Shown: one piece after another, positions 46,771 through 57,628 of the stretch
How the letters are laid out: the number at the start of each line of letters is the position of its first letter
How positions within the stretch are numbered: the first letter of the stretch is position 1
Translations under genes and position numbers: made by a program
Source: Leptidea sinapis
Taxonomy: Eukaryota > Arthropoda > Insecta > Lepidoptera > Pieridae
Reading direction: 5' to 3'
NCBI RefSeq assembly: GCF_905404315.1
Contig: NC_066269.1
Coordinates: 16,498,501-16,562,500, forward strand
Length of the DNA stretch: 64,000 nt
The notes under the pieces: generated by a model
Told to the model about the DNA's origin: nothing
Databases searched by the model: none
The model's input: the letters and a program-made list of their open reading frames with translations, nothing else

Positions 46771-46964
46771 TTCGATCATTTACACGACAAGATAGACTGA
46801 CAGCTGTGAAAACGAAAAAATTGAGGTTGACGGTAAACCTCTATTTTGAGGCCCGCACCATAAGACAAAGGGACATACAAATCGCGAGTGTAATAAACAT
46901 GGCCTGTTTTCATCGGTTGTCTAGCAGCAAGAGGCTCTATCTAGATGTATAACTTATCTAAGAC
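46771..46964 (-). repeat. Family T MITE
   Basis: The right end CTCTATCTAGATGTATAACT/TATCTAAG is preserved. The internal CAACCTCTATTTTGAGGC, AAATCGCGAGTG and TCGGTTGTCTAGCAGCAAG are present. The left end is weak. Confidence 0.72.
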
Positions 46965-47375
46965 TTAATATTTAAGTTAGAAGTAAAAATAAAATGGAAC
47001 CCGGACACATTCTTCCTATTAGTAGCAACCGACATTACATATATAAAATATTATATTACACACAGATTTAAGGGAGCCATTGTGGCATATTATCATCACT
47101 GTATTTCATTTTAAATATTAAACGACAAGCAGAGTACAGAATAATGTGCTTGAATGTACTAGAAAATTACTTCTACCAGATTTATAGTAATTGCTCTCAT
47201 AAATGACCGCGATGTGAACGAGTCATTATTCTCATTTTAACCGCTTCATAATATTATGTTAGAATTTGTATTCAGTTCTTGAAACACAAAAGGGTATTTA
47301 TATTATATAACACTTTATTATTTGAAATAAAACTTCTTTAAGTGTGACTTAAGTGTAACTTAGATAATAATAATC
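46965..47375. other. No gene seen
   Basis: AT-rich sequence. Nothing was recognised. Confidence 0.4.
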
Positions 47376-47597
47376 GCTTATTTCTGCCGTGAAGCAGTAA
47401 TGTGTAAGCATTACTGTGTTTCGGTCGTCGGTGAGATGACGGGGCAAATAAGACTTAACATCTTATGTCTCATGGTGACGAGCGCAGTTGTAGTGCCGTA
47501 GCCGTGCCGAGTGGCACTACATTGTATTGGGCAGGGCGTATCAATTACCATTAGCTGAACGTGCTGCGCGTCTCGCCCCCTATTGTCACAAAAAAAA
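47376..47597 (+). repeat. Family A retroposon
   Basis: It starts inside the element (TATTTCTGCCGTGAAGCAG) and carries deletions around GGTCGTCGGTGAGATGACGG. It ends CTCGCCCCCTATTGTCAC plus an A-run. Confidence 0.75.
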
Positions 47598-47893
47598 TTT
47601 CGGACGGAAATATCATCAACTATAAACATACAACAACTGAAACTGAATATAGAATAAATAGTGAGCCATATGTGATACATATTATAGTACCTTTTCATAA
47701 ATCTAAAAAAAATATAGCTTATATTTATATGAGCTGAATACTTCATTGACTTCAATTTTATTTTTTATTTTCAATTTTAAAAATAATGAGAGACAAATAT
47801 TTTTAAAGTGAAAATGAAATCCACTTCCACACGGTATTACGCTTTTCAGCCTGGAAAAACTTGGTTTAATGGTCTATGTATATGAGACACACT
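47598..47893. other. No gene seen
   Basis: AT-rich spacer between two family A copies. Confidence 0.4.
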
Positions 47894-48068
47894 ACCAGTG
47901 GGAGTCTCTTTTGGACAGGATGCCGGCTAAAATATGGGTACCACAACGGCGCCTATTTCTGCTGTGAATCAGTAATGTGTCAGCATTACTGTTTTTCGGT
48001 CTGAAGGGCGCCGTAGCTAGTGAAATTACTGTGCAAACGAGACTTAACATCTTATGTTTCAAGGTGAC
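47894..48068 (+). repeat. Family A retroposon, 3'-truncated
   Basis: It begins correctly at ACCAGTGGGAGTCTC but stops abruptly after CAAGGTGAC at 48068, where Helitron-derived DNA begins. Loss of a 3' end is not expected from retroposition, so a later rearrangement is likely. Confidence 0.8.
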
Positions 48069-48558
48069 ACTTTAGTGATAGTGACACTTTACTGTTAAGT
48101 GCGCGAGAACTCTTCTCACTTTGATTAATCACAATTACCGATGTTGAGGAGAAGACGACCTGACTTAGGTCGTCGCAGTCAATCCAACGTGCGCAGAGCT
48201 GACGTGCTAACCGCTCGAGAGAACGGTCAAGAAAATTGTCGTATCGTTTGTCAGAATTGCGTTCTTTAGTGAGTGACAGTGAAGTACATAGGCTTATAAT
48301 GCAACTAGTTCGAGCAAATCAAACAGTCATAATATTGTCATTACAGCTGACAAAATACCTGCCGGTGAACACACAAGGAAGCTTAATTCACCCACCATTG
48401 ACGAAGTGGCTGTTGGGAGAAAAATTACAATCTATCTAAAGCAATTATTCTTATTTAAAATATTTGTTTTGTATGGACATATTTTCTATTATTGACAAAT
48501 TCATTAGAAACATTATTTTGTTTATTATATACAGAACAACGTCTGTCGGGTCAGCTAG
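48069..48558 (+). pseudogene. Helitron remnant with Rep-helicase motifs
   Basis: 48141-48269 encodes a 42-residue peptide MLRRRRPDLGRRSQSN.. ending in TAG. It resembles the basic N-terminus of insect Helitron Rep-helicase proteins. Around 48358-48426 another frame reads GEHTRKLNSPTIDEVAVG, matching the NxPTxDEVAV motif of the Helitron-like N domain. The two parts are in different frames with a large internal deletion. The element ends CTGTCGGGTCAG, CTAG (48555-48558) and then T, the expected 3' terminus. This links the CGGGTCAGCTAG-ended repeats of the window to Helitrons. Confidence 0.65.
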
Positions 48559-48895
48559 TCATAGATATAAATTTTATAACAAAGAACTTATAATCTATTT
48601 TTGTAAAAATGTTACAGCGGATATCATAAAATTTTATTAACCAAAACGATTTGAATACTCTAACTGTAAATAAAATCTAGATAAAATTTTATTGATATTA
48701 TAAAAATATTTGCATATTGTTACCTTTTAGGGCCCATTTATTTATTATTTTACTTAAAAGAATTTTGAATAAACATCATCGTTTATGAATTAATTAGCTT
48801 AAAATGTCCCTGATCTGAAAATTAATAAGTTCTTTTATGCTCATACATTATTATCATCGTCTGAATGTATAGCATCTTTTGTAGCTCCCACTCTT
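48559..48895. other. No gene seen
   Basis: AT-rich sequence. Nothing was recognised. Confidence 0.4.
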
Positions 48896-49114
48896 ATATA
48901 AGTTATACTTCTATATAGAGCCTGTTGCTGTTAGGCAACGCAATACAACAGGCCACGTTTCCTTTAGTGTGCATAACAAGCTACATCTTAGACTCCCGAT
49001 ATGCATGTCACTTATGTGCGTGCGTTCCAGAAAATAGAGGCTAACAGTACACCGCTATTTTTTTCGACGTGTTCACAGCTGTCGGAGTCTATCTAGACAT
49101 AAATTTTATCTAAG
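48896..49114 (+). repeat. Family T MITE
   Basis: TATAAGTTATACTTCTATATAGAGC at the left and GTCTATCTAGACATAAATTT/ATCTAAG at the right are the degenerate inverted ends. Inside are CCTGTTGCTGTTAGGCAACG, GTGTGCATAACAAGCTAC and AAAATAGAGGCTAAC. Confidence 0.75.
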
Positions 49115-49204
49115 CTCCAACGTATGTATAACCAAACATTGAAATATATATTCATGCTTTTCAATATCAATGAGTACCTTCTAAGAAAGCGTGTATTAAA
49201 CTGG

Positions 49205-49305
49205 TGGCTGATAAGACGCCAGTGGTTTTGCAAGATATCTTGGTCGGCCGTGCTTACCCACCACCAGACGATCCGTCAGCCGACCTATTAGTTCTACAGT
49301 TCTTT
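49205..49305. repeat. Short GC-richer interspersed repeat
   Basis: GGTCGGCCGTGCTTACCCACC and GACGATCCGTCAGCCGACC include an inverted GGTCGGC/GCCGACC pair. The style is lepidopteran, but it is a single copy here and unclassified. Confidence 0.35.
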
Positions 49306-49374
49306 TTAAAAAAATACCTTCACACAAATTATTTCATTACTTAGACATATGCTGTAATGACATATAAAAGTAAG

Positions 49375-50440
49375 GCCGGGTTTCACCAACCAACTTTAGC
49401 ACTAACAAACATGTTAAAGTACCGGTTAGACAAGAGATGTGTTGCACTATTTAACAATTTTAGATGACATCATAACTTTTAACTGTTAACCGTAACCATT
49501 AAATCTTCGACGGTTAAAGCTGTTGTATTAACAACCAGTTTCAAATAAATATTCGATATTGATTTGATATTAATTTTAGCTTAAGCTTTACCAAGGAGTA
49601 CGACGCGATGGTGCACATTTCCGCAGTCTATGTTAAAGTCAGCGTTACTACTAATCAAATCAAATCGATATATTTTATTGCAGGTCACATTTTACAATAG
49701 GGTGGTACATTAAATGGGTAGACAATATGTGACGCCCTGCAAGGGCACAGCAATGTTATACATAAAATAAATAAGTCTTATACATTTTATACATTCTTAT
49801 GATATTAAAAATACAGACAATACCACTATTATTATTAGTATAACTATTTATTTCTATATTATAACTAATTCTCACACTTAGTGTAATTAAAAAATTCGGG
49901 TAAATAGTAGAAGCATTTTGAAACTTAGAAATTTTTAAGATGTCTTTTAAATAGAGAAGGCTTCTCTTTATTTTTAATTTCGTTTGGGATGTGATTATAA
50001 ATTCTTATTGCCATGTGGTGAGGGCTCGATGACACTAATGACATACTTGTTTGGGGAATTTTTAATTTGTTTAAAGTTCTATTATTTCCCTTGTTATTTG
50101 GTAGTGTTGAGTATAAGTCCGAATGTTTTTTAACAAATTTAGATGCTTCTAGGATGTAAATTGAAGTAAGAGGTAAAATTGTATGTTGAATAAAATATGG
50201 TCTACATGAATCCGTCTGCTGAATATTTTCTAAAATTCTGATACATTTTTTTTGTTGAATAAATATATCTTTTATTTCACAACAGTTTCCCCATATTAAT
50301 ATTCCATATGATAATCTAGAATGTGCATATGCATAATAAGCAGCATGAGCTGATTTGAAATCTACTACGCTGCTACTAACGATGAATTTGACTTGAACCT
50401 TAACTTTAAATGCTAATATGATGCAACCCTTTCTTATAGG
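49375..50440 (-). repeat. Family C repeat interrupted by a LINE
   Basis: The first segment (49375-49655) has TTGCACTATTTAACAATTTT, GATGACATCATAACTTTTAA and GTTAAAGTCAGCGTTACTA. The second (50366-50440) resumes with GCTACTAACGATGAATTTGA, CTTGAACCTTAACTTT and GCTAATATGATGCAACCC. Together they match the uninterrupted copy at 4.7-5.1 kb in reverse. Words like ACTACTAA / GCTACTAA at the borders may be a target duplication. Confidence 0.7.
49656..50365 (-). pseudogene. LINE fragment nested in family C
   Basis: A minus-strand frame is open for 144 codons from 50359 to the stop at 49925-49927, with no initiator because the 5' end is truncated. It reads FKSAHAAYYAYAHSRLSYGI, LIWGNCCEIKDIFIQQKKCI and QTDSCRPYFIQHTILPL. 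The C-terminus is HHMAIRIYNHIPNEIKN then SLFKRHLKNF. This is the thumb and C-terminal region of a LINE ORF2 after the RT (AYxxSxLSYGIxxWG). The 3' UTR runs to (GATTT)2-like repeats at 49656. The frame has no breaks, so the insertion looks relatively young. Confidence 0.8.
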
Positions 50441-51427
50441 CTCGTTTTAGCAAAAGAGTCGGTGACAAAAAAAGTTTGCATTTATATTCGACGAGTTAAA
50501 AGAAAATAAAGAATCCCCATATTTCATTGAATTGAAGTTGCAGTGGGAAGGGGGGTGGCCTAAATATTGTATATTGATTGTAAAAAATAAACTGAATTAC
50601 AATCATAATAATGATTATTGTAATGGTTAATAAATGCTTTAAGAGAAGGTGTTTTTACACTGTTAAATGATTGTATTACAAAAATACGTAAATATCATAA
50701 GAGTAGGTACAGATAGACAAGCGTTGATGTTCTCTGACGATGTAGATCAAAGAGTAGCAAACAAATAAATACTGACGATGATGAGACTATTCTATTATAA
50801 CATATGGGGATAGGTGAGACACTACATTCTTATAAAAAGGTTGTAGTGTCTTGACATCTAGTCTGAATTAAGTATGAGTTAGCAATCATTGTCACTGTGC
50901 CCAAACGCGAAATATTACATGTATAAGAAAAACTTTGCTTTATGACTCGTGTTAATTTAGTTTTGCCTTTGGCATTTGATAGCTAACGATACGATAATTA
51001 ACGATATCAACAGGAGTGTCGGTGACACAAAGGGCTCTTACCTGTCCAGAAGGCCATGGTTTGATCCTCACTACCAACATTTAACAGTAATTACTTAACC
51101 CTTAAAAATTTCGCACACCTTAAAAAATATTGTAGCTGCGATAGAAATTGCAGATGAAATACAAGTGAATCAACCTTCGTCTATCAAATGGAAATATTCA
51201 GATCTACGAAGCATAACAGTTAAGTTTCGAATCTGTTCCACGATCTCTATTCGAATATCGTTACCAATAACACATACACCTCTGAATCAACTACGTGCTA
51301 TGAAATACCAGATTAACGTTTCAATTTATCTCTACCATTTTTTATTTATTTCACAGTTTTAAATCAACTATACAATGAATCATGTTTCCACTGTGAAGAG
51401 ATTTAAATCAGGAGAGCGCGAATTCGC
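50441..51427. other. No gene seen
   Basis: Mostly AT-rich. A GTTTGATCCTCAC word near 51060 is weakly B-box-like but has no partner. Confidence 0.4.
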
Positions 51428-51705
51428 TCCCGTAGATTAGAAGGGACGAGACGAGCAGGACGTTCATCTGATGGTATTTGATACGCCCTGCGCATTACAA
51501 TGTAGTACAGCTCAGGATTCTTGAAAATCCTAAAAATTCTGATCGGCACTACAACTGCGCTCGTCTCCTTGAGACATTAGATGTTAAGTCTCGTTTGCCC
51601 AGTAATTTCAATAGGTACGGCGCCCTTCAGACCGAAACATAATAAAGCTAACAGATTTCTGCTTCACGGCAGAAATAGGCGCCATTGTGGTAAATCCCGT
51701 AGATT
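51428..51705 (-). repeat. Family A retroposon with 11-bp target duplication
   Basis: TCCCGTAGATT occurs at 51428-51438 and again at 51695-51705, exactly flanking a reverse-oriented A copy (51439-51694). In its own orientation the copy lacks the first ~55 bases. A target duplication plus 5' truncation is what reverse-transcription-primed insertion gives, and argues against a DNA-transposon nature for family A. Confidence 0.88.
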
Positions 51706-52386
51706 TTGAATCATTATAATTACTCTTTATAGTTTAAAATATATTTTGTGAAAGTCCATCCCCGCTGTGACAATGACGCGATATAGTCGTATATGATATG
51801 ACACATGACAACCAACTTTGCTATGTGGACTTTCTCCCCATTTCTCCCAATCGTTAGCACCCACCACCGATCACTATCATTAAATTTAGACAATTAATTG
51901 ATGTCTTATTTTGGTAAGCTTAGTGGTATATAGTATTTTCTTTGATTAACGTTAATTAATTTGAGTGTTACACATTTAAATAAAACACTTTTAAGTCCCC
52001 TTGAAAACGAGATCTGGAAAGGTCTTGTAACGTCCAGTAGTTTTCATTTTATGAACATTTTTCTGAACATTCATGTTTACGTGGATGATGTTATTGTTTA
52101 AGTGGATGATGTAATTTTTTTTTTGTGTACAGCTTATATATAAATAGTTAGCTATAGTTTACCTAATGTTATCGAGAAAAAACCTACTGCAGTTTATAGA
52201 ACAACCTATGAAAGATACTATAAGTACAAAAAAAACTACGTTTAAAATAACCGACTTCAAAAAGACTCTTAATAATTAACCTTATTAAATCAAATTCAGC
52301 TTGGGTAAAGACAGTACAATATATATATTCAGTCCTATACGGAAAGACTCCGAAACTTTTATCACACAGTTGCATTTTCTGGGCTA
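51706..52386. other. No gene seen
   Basis: It contains a short family F-like AACCGACTTCAAAAAG at about 52249. Otherwise unrecognised. Confidence 0.4.
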
Positions 52387-52490
52387 GCTAAATGAGTGTG
52401 GACAATAAATCAAGCCGTGGTCACTACGAGCAGAGGCGATTCCTTTTACAAGGTTCATTTTGTCGTGGCTGAAGTAAGCCATCAATCCGG
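52387..52490 (+). repeat. Family K repeat
   Basis: Counterpart of 8584-8684 (reverse complement). A 62-codon ORF overlaps it but is not shared in frame with the other copy. Confidence 0.65.
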
Positions 52491-52625
52491 CCTAACATTT
52501 ACGTGGACAGCATTGTTTTTTATGGTGAAAATCCTTTACATCGCGTTTAAGTACATTACTTCCCGCATCAAGTTGAATTTTTAGTATTACTTTTATGTAC
52601 TATCTAATTTATTTTAAATAACTTT

Positions 52626-52938
52626 ACCAGTGGGAGGCTCCTTTGCACAGGAAGCCGGCTAAATTATGGATACCACAACAGCGCCTATTTCTGCCGTGAA
52701 GCAGTAATGTGTAAACATTACTGTGTTTGGGTCTGAAGGGCGCTGTAGCTACTGACATTACTGGGCAAAGTAGACTTAACATCTTATGTCTCAAGGTGAC
52801 GAGCACAATTGTAGTGCCGGTAATAATTTTTGGGTTTTTCAAGAATCCTGAGCAGCACTATATTGTAATGCGTAGGGCGTATCAATTACCATCAGCTGAA
52901 CGTCCTGCTCGTCTCGTCCCTTATTTTCATAAAAAAAA
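52626..52938 (+). repeat. Family A retroposon, full length
   Basis: From TACCAGTGGGAGGCTCC to GTCCCTTATTTTCAT and an 8-base A-run. One of the best complete copies. Confidence 0.85.
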
Positions 52939-53439
52939 TTAAACAGCAATATAATGATAATCATTTATGTTTAATATGAATAAATCTAAAAATAAATTTA
53001 ATTCAACAGCTCTTGGTCTTGCTTAAGTCGTTCTTGCACAAAGACTTGAAGAGATTTTGTGTTTTGTAAATAAATTAGTTGAAAATTAATAAAGTGCTTG
53101 CTTCGTAGAATGTATTATTTAAAGTTCAAGTCACGCGAGACGTAGATTCTATTGTGAAAATATCTTTAAGAGTGGAACTTTAACCTATGTGTTATAATTT
53201 TTTTCTTTATAAATACTATAAATAGCATACTAAAATTGTTAATTTGATTTCATTTAATAATTATTTTCATCATTAGCCTTTCAAATTTAAAGAAATCAAA
53301 AATAATAGAATTTCGAAGTTATAAGTTTTTTTAAGTTATCGAATAATAATTAAATATATCCCTATCGTGTAAATCAAAGTGACAAGGTGAAAACAATCTC
53401 TTATCCCACGGTCGATACTAGATATCACAAACACTAAAA
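52939..53439. other. No gene seen
   Basis: AT-rich sequence. Nothing was recognised. Confidence 0.4.
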
Positions 53440-54057
53440 GGCCTTACAAATAAAAATATTGCAAAGTTATACCTGAGAATAAACGAAGAATAGTCAAATG
53501 GTTTGACTATATCGCTGATGATATATAATACAATGATAATTCTCAAGTTTTCCGAATGTCAAGCAGCCTTGCAAATAAATGCGGGAAATGTTATACTTCC
53601 AAATAAACCAATCATAAGAAAAATGTCTATTTGTTTGTACATTTTGCATATTCTTAGTTTATTCACAGGTATAACTTTAGACCAAGTTTATTTTTGAGGC
53701 CGTAATTGCTTACATAAAACTTCATCTGGAAAACTTCAGAACTATCATGATTGTATTGACAGTGTTGTCAAAGATTTACAGCCGTTTTCAATAACGTATC
53801 TCTTACGGATAGATAGTTACGAATACATTGCTGTCACCATTTAATGACAAGATCTTATCTATCCATAGTTATGTCTAATATAGATATAGTCTAATACTTT
53901 ATGTCGATAAGTTATTGAAATGTGAGTAACCGTAAAAGGATAGATTTGTCTACTCTTGGTAAGTTATAACTGCCGATAGTCAACATTTTGCATTTTGTTG
54001 GTTTATTCTCAGGTATACTTACATTCTACGTGTAGGTTTATTTGTAAGGCCGTAATT
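53440..54057. repeat. Cluster of four inverted modules (MITE-like)
   Basis: A ~45-bp module (GTTTATTCTCAGGTATAACT ... TTTATTTGTAAGGCC) occurs four times: reversed at 53440-53484 and 53565-53610, forward at 53655-53708 and 54000-54057. The two forward copies are also preceded by a shared ACATTTTGCAT. The outermost pair could be long terminal inverted repeats of a 618-bp non-coding element, with the inner pair a nested relative. Confidence 0.65.
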
Positions 54058-54195
54058 ATTTACATGGGTGGGACATTTTAAACATGTGCGCGTGTTTGGC
54101 CAACGAACACAAATCAAATTCGATCTGTATTCCATTCTCTGTCTAAAGCAAACTACGTTTATATTGTTTGCTTTGATTGATCTCATTATTTTTTT

Positions 54196-54398
54196 TAGAT
54201 AATTTATACGTCTAGATAGAGCCTGTTGCTTCAAGACAACCGATGAAAACAGGCCAGGTTTATAACTTTAATGTGTGTGATAACACACTCGCGATTTGTA
54301 TGTCACTTTGTGTTAGTGTGCGTGCATTGCTCAAAATAGAAGTTAGCTGTCAACCTCAATATTTCTGTCAAAGACTGTAGATAGACTAGACATAAAAA
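54196..54398 (+). repeat. Family T MITE
   Basis: The left end TTAGATAATTTATACGTCTA is perfect. The internal GATAACACACTCGCGATTTG and GTCACTTTGTGTTAGTGTGC are present. The right end AGATAGACTAGACATAAAA is degenerate. Confidence 0.78.
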
Positions 54399-54445
54399 AG
54401 TTCAGAGTATTTTTTATGTGAAAACTAAAGAGATCTGACTGATGA

Positions 54446-54866
54446 TGATTTCAACTGATGGTTAACGCCCTGCCCATTCATGTAGTGCGCACAGAATTCT
54501 TGAATGAACTAAAATTCTGAATACCAATGTAATACTTGTGCTCATTACCTTTAGATAAAATAATAATAATATTGACATGAAACAAAGCATAGGCTGTACT
54601 ATTGGTGCAAGACAACGACGTATCTAATGCAATATTAGGTAAACATATAAATACATCTACATATACATGACTTGGAAACAAATATTCTCTAGCTCAGTAG
54701 GCCGGGTCAATAGCCACTGGGATATATAGGTTGTCAATATAAGATGATAAGCATCATTACTCAAATAATTTTACCACCGCCTTTCACACCGAAACACTAA
54801 TAGTGCCTGCACATTAATCCTTAGTAGCAGATCTAGCCGGCATTCTCTGCAGTGAAACTGGTAAAG
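54446..54866 (-). repeat. Family A retroposon, decayed, with inserted DNA
   Basis: The left part has CAACTGATGGTTAACGCCCTG and AGAATTCTTGAATGAAC. The right part has CACCGAAACACTAATAG, GATCTAGCCGGCATTC and GAAACTGGTAA. About 200 bp of unrelated AT-rich DNA lie between. It is the most diverged copy in the window, so probably the oldest. Confidence 0.55.
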
Positions 54867-55207
54867 GTAAATGGTATAAAAACAGGGTAATTTGGTAAAG
54901 CCTACAAGAAGGATTTGTTCGGTGAGGTGCTAAGTTAAGTGAAAAACAAATGCAATATTATTATGAAAATCCTTTCTATAACTATTATGGTACTGCCCTT
55001 CCGCTATACTGTGCATTCCTTATAGAGCACTTAACGTCACGCGGTTAACACATACTCAGTTCAGACTAGATGTCAATACACTACACTAACGTTGTTCATA
55101 TACTATTCAATGAACAATAAGAAAACAGTAGTGTAGGTTACTTTATCACACCCGAAATCAATATTTAAAAGTCGTAACAGTGATACTAAAATCAGCTACA
55201 CGCGCAG
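54867..55207. other. No gene seen
   Basis: AT-rich sequence. Nothing was recognised. Confidence 0.4.
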
Positions 55208-55517
55208 TAACAATTTGTTATTTTTAAAGTGATAACGCTCACTTCTGAGATTAATTACACAAATTTAATTTGAAAACAAAATTTATGATCGATGTGGGAC
55301 TCGAAACCGCTACCTCTCGCGTTTCGTGTTAGCGCTCTTTCCATTGAGCCAACCTTTCGAGTGACGTATCGTTCATAAATCTTGTATGTCTTGTTCAACG
55401 CTCAGGCTGTGGCTTCATCTATAGGATCTACTCCAAGTTGAAAACCTGCTCAACCCCAATATTTGTATATAAGGAAATTGACTTAAAATGTCGCCCTTGC
55501 AAATCTAAGTAATTTAT
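55208..55517 (-). repeat. Family B repeat, full length, with tRNA-like core
   Basis: The most complete B copy. The minus strand runs from TAATAAATTACTTAGATTTG through CAAATATTGGGGTTGAGCAG to the tRNA-like core (55359-55287). It continues with AAATTAAATTTGTGTAATTA and ends ATAACAAATTGTTA. The core has the D arm GCTC/GAGC intact, but two acceptor pairs and two anticodon-stem pairs are lost. Confidence 0.8.
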
Positions 55518-55934
55518 TATTTAATTAAAATTCAATAACATCTTAAGTTAATTTCCGTGCAATAACTCAAGCGCAGTAACTATCCAACCTGAAAACTACG
55601 TTTGTTTTACATTATTATTATTATTATTGCCTCTAGTTTTTTTATACTTATTGTATCTTGTTTATGTACTGTAATAATGTATACGTATTTTAAGTATTCG
55701 ATATAGCCATTATTTAAGAATACTTTTAAAGAAGTTCAATTAGTTATATCGTGTTTGGTTTAAGTCGCGTTTATGAAAATATCCATAGACTGACAAAATG
55801 CTAGCGTATAGAGAGAAGAACTCCTCTAACGGAGATATGGCAAAATAGAAGAGGAAAGCAATTCTATTGTTTCTGTAATCGATTTTGGTAGACAAGTCGT
55901 AAACAGTCAGCCAAGCTTGGAATTAGCTTGTAGG
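55518..55934. other. No gene seen
   Basis: AT-rich 5' flank of the LINE. Confidence 0.4.
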
Positions 55935-57168
55935 TATTTTGAATACACACATACACAAAAAAATACAACACAATTGCTTAGTGCATTCACGGAGAAAATT
56001 TACGAACAACTAGATAACAAAAAAACATGTAATGGTTGTATTTCTGGACTACAGCAGCGCTTTCGACACTTTGAGGCATCAAACATTATTAAATTGCCTA
56101 CAAAACTGTGGTATACGGGGTAATATGCTTCAATGGTGTAATAGCTATTTAGAAAACAGAAAATACGTTGTAAAAGTTAATGATACGTACAGTGACACAA
56201 TATCTGTCTCTGAGGGCACAGCTCAGGGCTCGGTAATCGGACCATTACATTTTCTTACTTACGTAAATTGCATACCAAACTTAATAGAAAACTGTGAATT
56301 ATTCCAATTCGCTGACGACACATGTGTACTAGCTTACGGCAATAATCCCAAAGATGCTATCACCAATCTTCAAATAGACTTAGATAAAATAATTAAATGG
56401 TCACACGATGTGGGATTACTATTAAACGCCAAAAAGACAAAATTAATGTTCATAAGTACAAGTCACAATAGAATAAAATACGAGCCCCGATTAATAGCAC
56501 ACAGCCACGATTGCTTACACACTAACATGCTTAACACAATTACACATACCAGTTGCAAACGCGAAGCCATTGAGGTTGTAAGGAAACAAAATTATCTGGG
56601 CCTTGTCATTGACAAAAGGCTGAATTGGAAAGACCACATTAATATAGTGTGTGACAAATTAAGAGCCTTACTTGCATAGTTCGCTGTGATAAAGGATAGG
56701 GTTCCGTATCAGATTCGAATACTACTGTATAAATCTTTGGCTGAATCAATTATAGGTTATGGGTTGTCAAGCTATAGAAGAACCTATAAAAGTCACCTTG
56801 ACAAAATTTATACGTTGCAATTGAGGATCTTAAAAACAATTGTACCGCCTAATATTAAAAAAAAAATCTCCAATAATTACCATAAACTATTTGAATATTG
56901 CAAAATCCTACCTTGTCACGAAAAAATAAAAATGACACTACTAAAGGAAGAGTACTATAATGAGAGCCTCAAAGTATTTAAAAAGAAAGACGACAGCAAT
57001 ATATTATGTACTCGTAGTATGGCAGACTCTAAATTACTCTTACCAAGATTTTCAAATATTTATGTTAAGAACAGGCTCAAGTATTTGGTTCCTAACCTGA
57101 TAAATGAACTGCCCAAAGTTGTAAAGCAGGACCTGACAGTAAAAAACCTGAAATATAAATTAAATTAA
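55935..57168 (+). pseudogene. 5'-truncated LINE reverse transcriptase (FADDT)
   Basis: ORF2 of a non-LTR element, Jockey/CR1-like by its motifs. TTQLLSAFTEKIYEQLDN precedes an A7 run (about 56020), where the frame shifts by one. From 56032 the frame reads MVVFLDYSSAFDTLRH, GTAQGSVIGPLHFLTYVN, the catalytic FQFADDTCVLAYG, and NYLGLVIDKRLNWKDH. A TAG at 56677-56679 interrupts KLRALLA*FAVIKDRVPYQI. The same frame then stays open from 56680 to the stop at 57166-57168 (SIIGYGLSSYRRTYKSHLDK, LVPNLINELPKVVKQDL). Only one frameshift and one nonsense codon disrupt the visible part. The N-terminal endonuclease and ORF1 are absent. Confidence 0.92.
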
Positions 57169-57530
57169 ATACTTTCTGTCAAAACTAATCACTCTGTAGA
57201 TAAAGCAACAATACTTGTAGTGTTAGTATTGAGGGTATTTGTAAGTTATTTTGTTTGTAATGTTGTTCATAAAATTTCTGAGCACCTAAATGTTTATGCC
57301 TTTGTTTTGTTTTGTTTTTCTTCTGTATAATGAATATTTGTATGTACTTTTAAGTTGTTTCATTTTCTTTAAAAATAAGTAATTTAATTTAAGTAGTTAA
57401 TTAAGTATTAAACTTTAAATTTAAATAATATTATATGTCTTCCGACGACCTTATTGTACACGGTAAAACTCAAATGAGTTTATGTATGTACAATAATTGT
57501 GTTACCTATAATATGTTATTTGTTAATAAG
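57169..57530 (+). repeat. 3' UTR of the LINE
   Basis: Non-coding, AT-rich, continuous with the ORF2 relic. It contains GTCTTCCGACGACCTTATTG and leads directly into the AAAT tail. Confidence 0.75.
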
Positions 57531-57533
57531 AAA

Positions 57534-57628
<95 letters not shown>

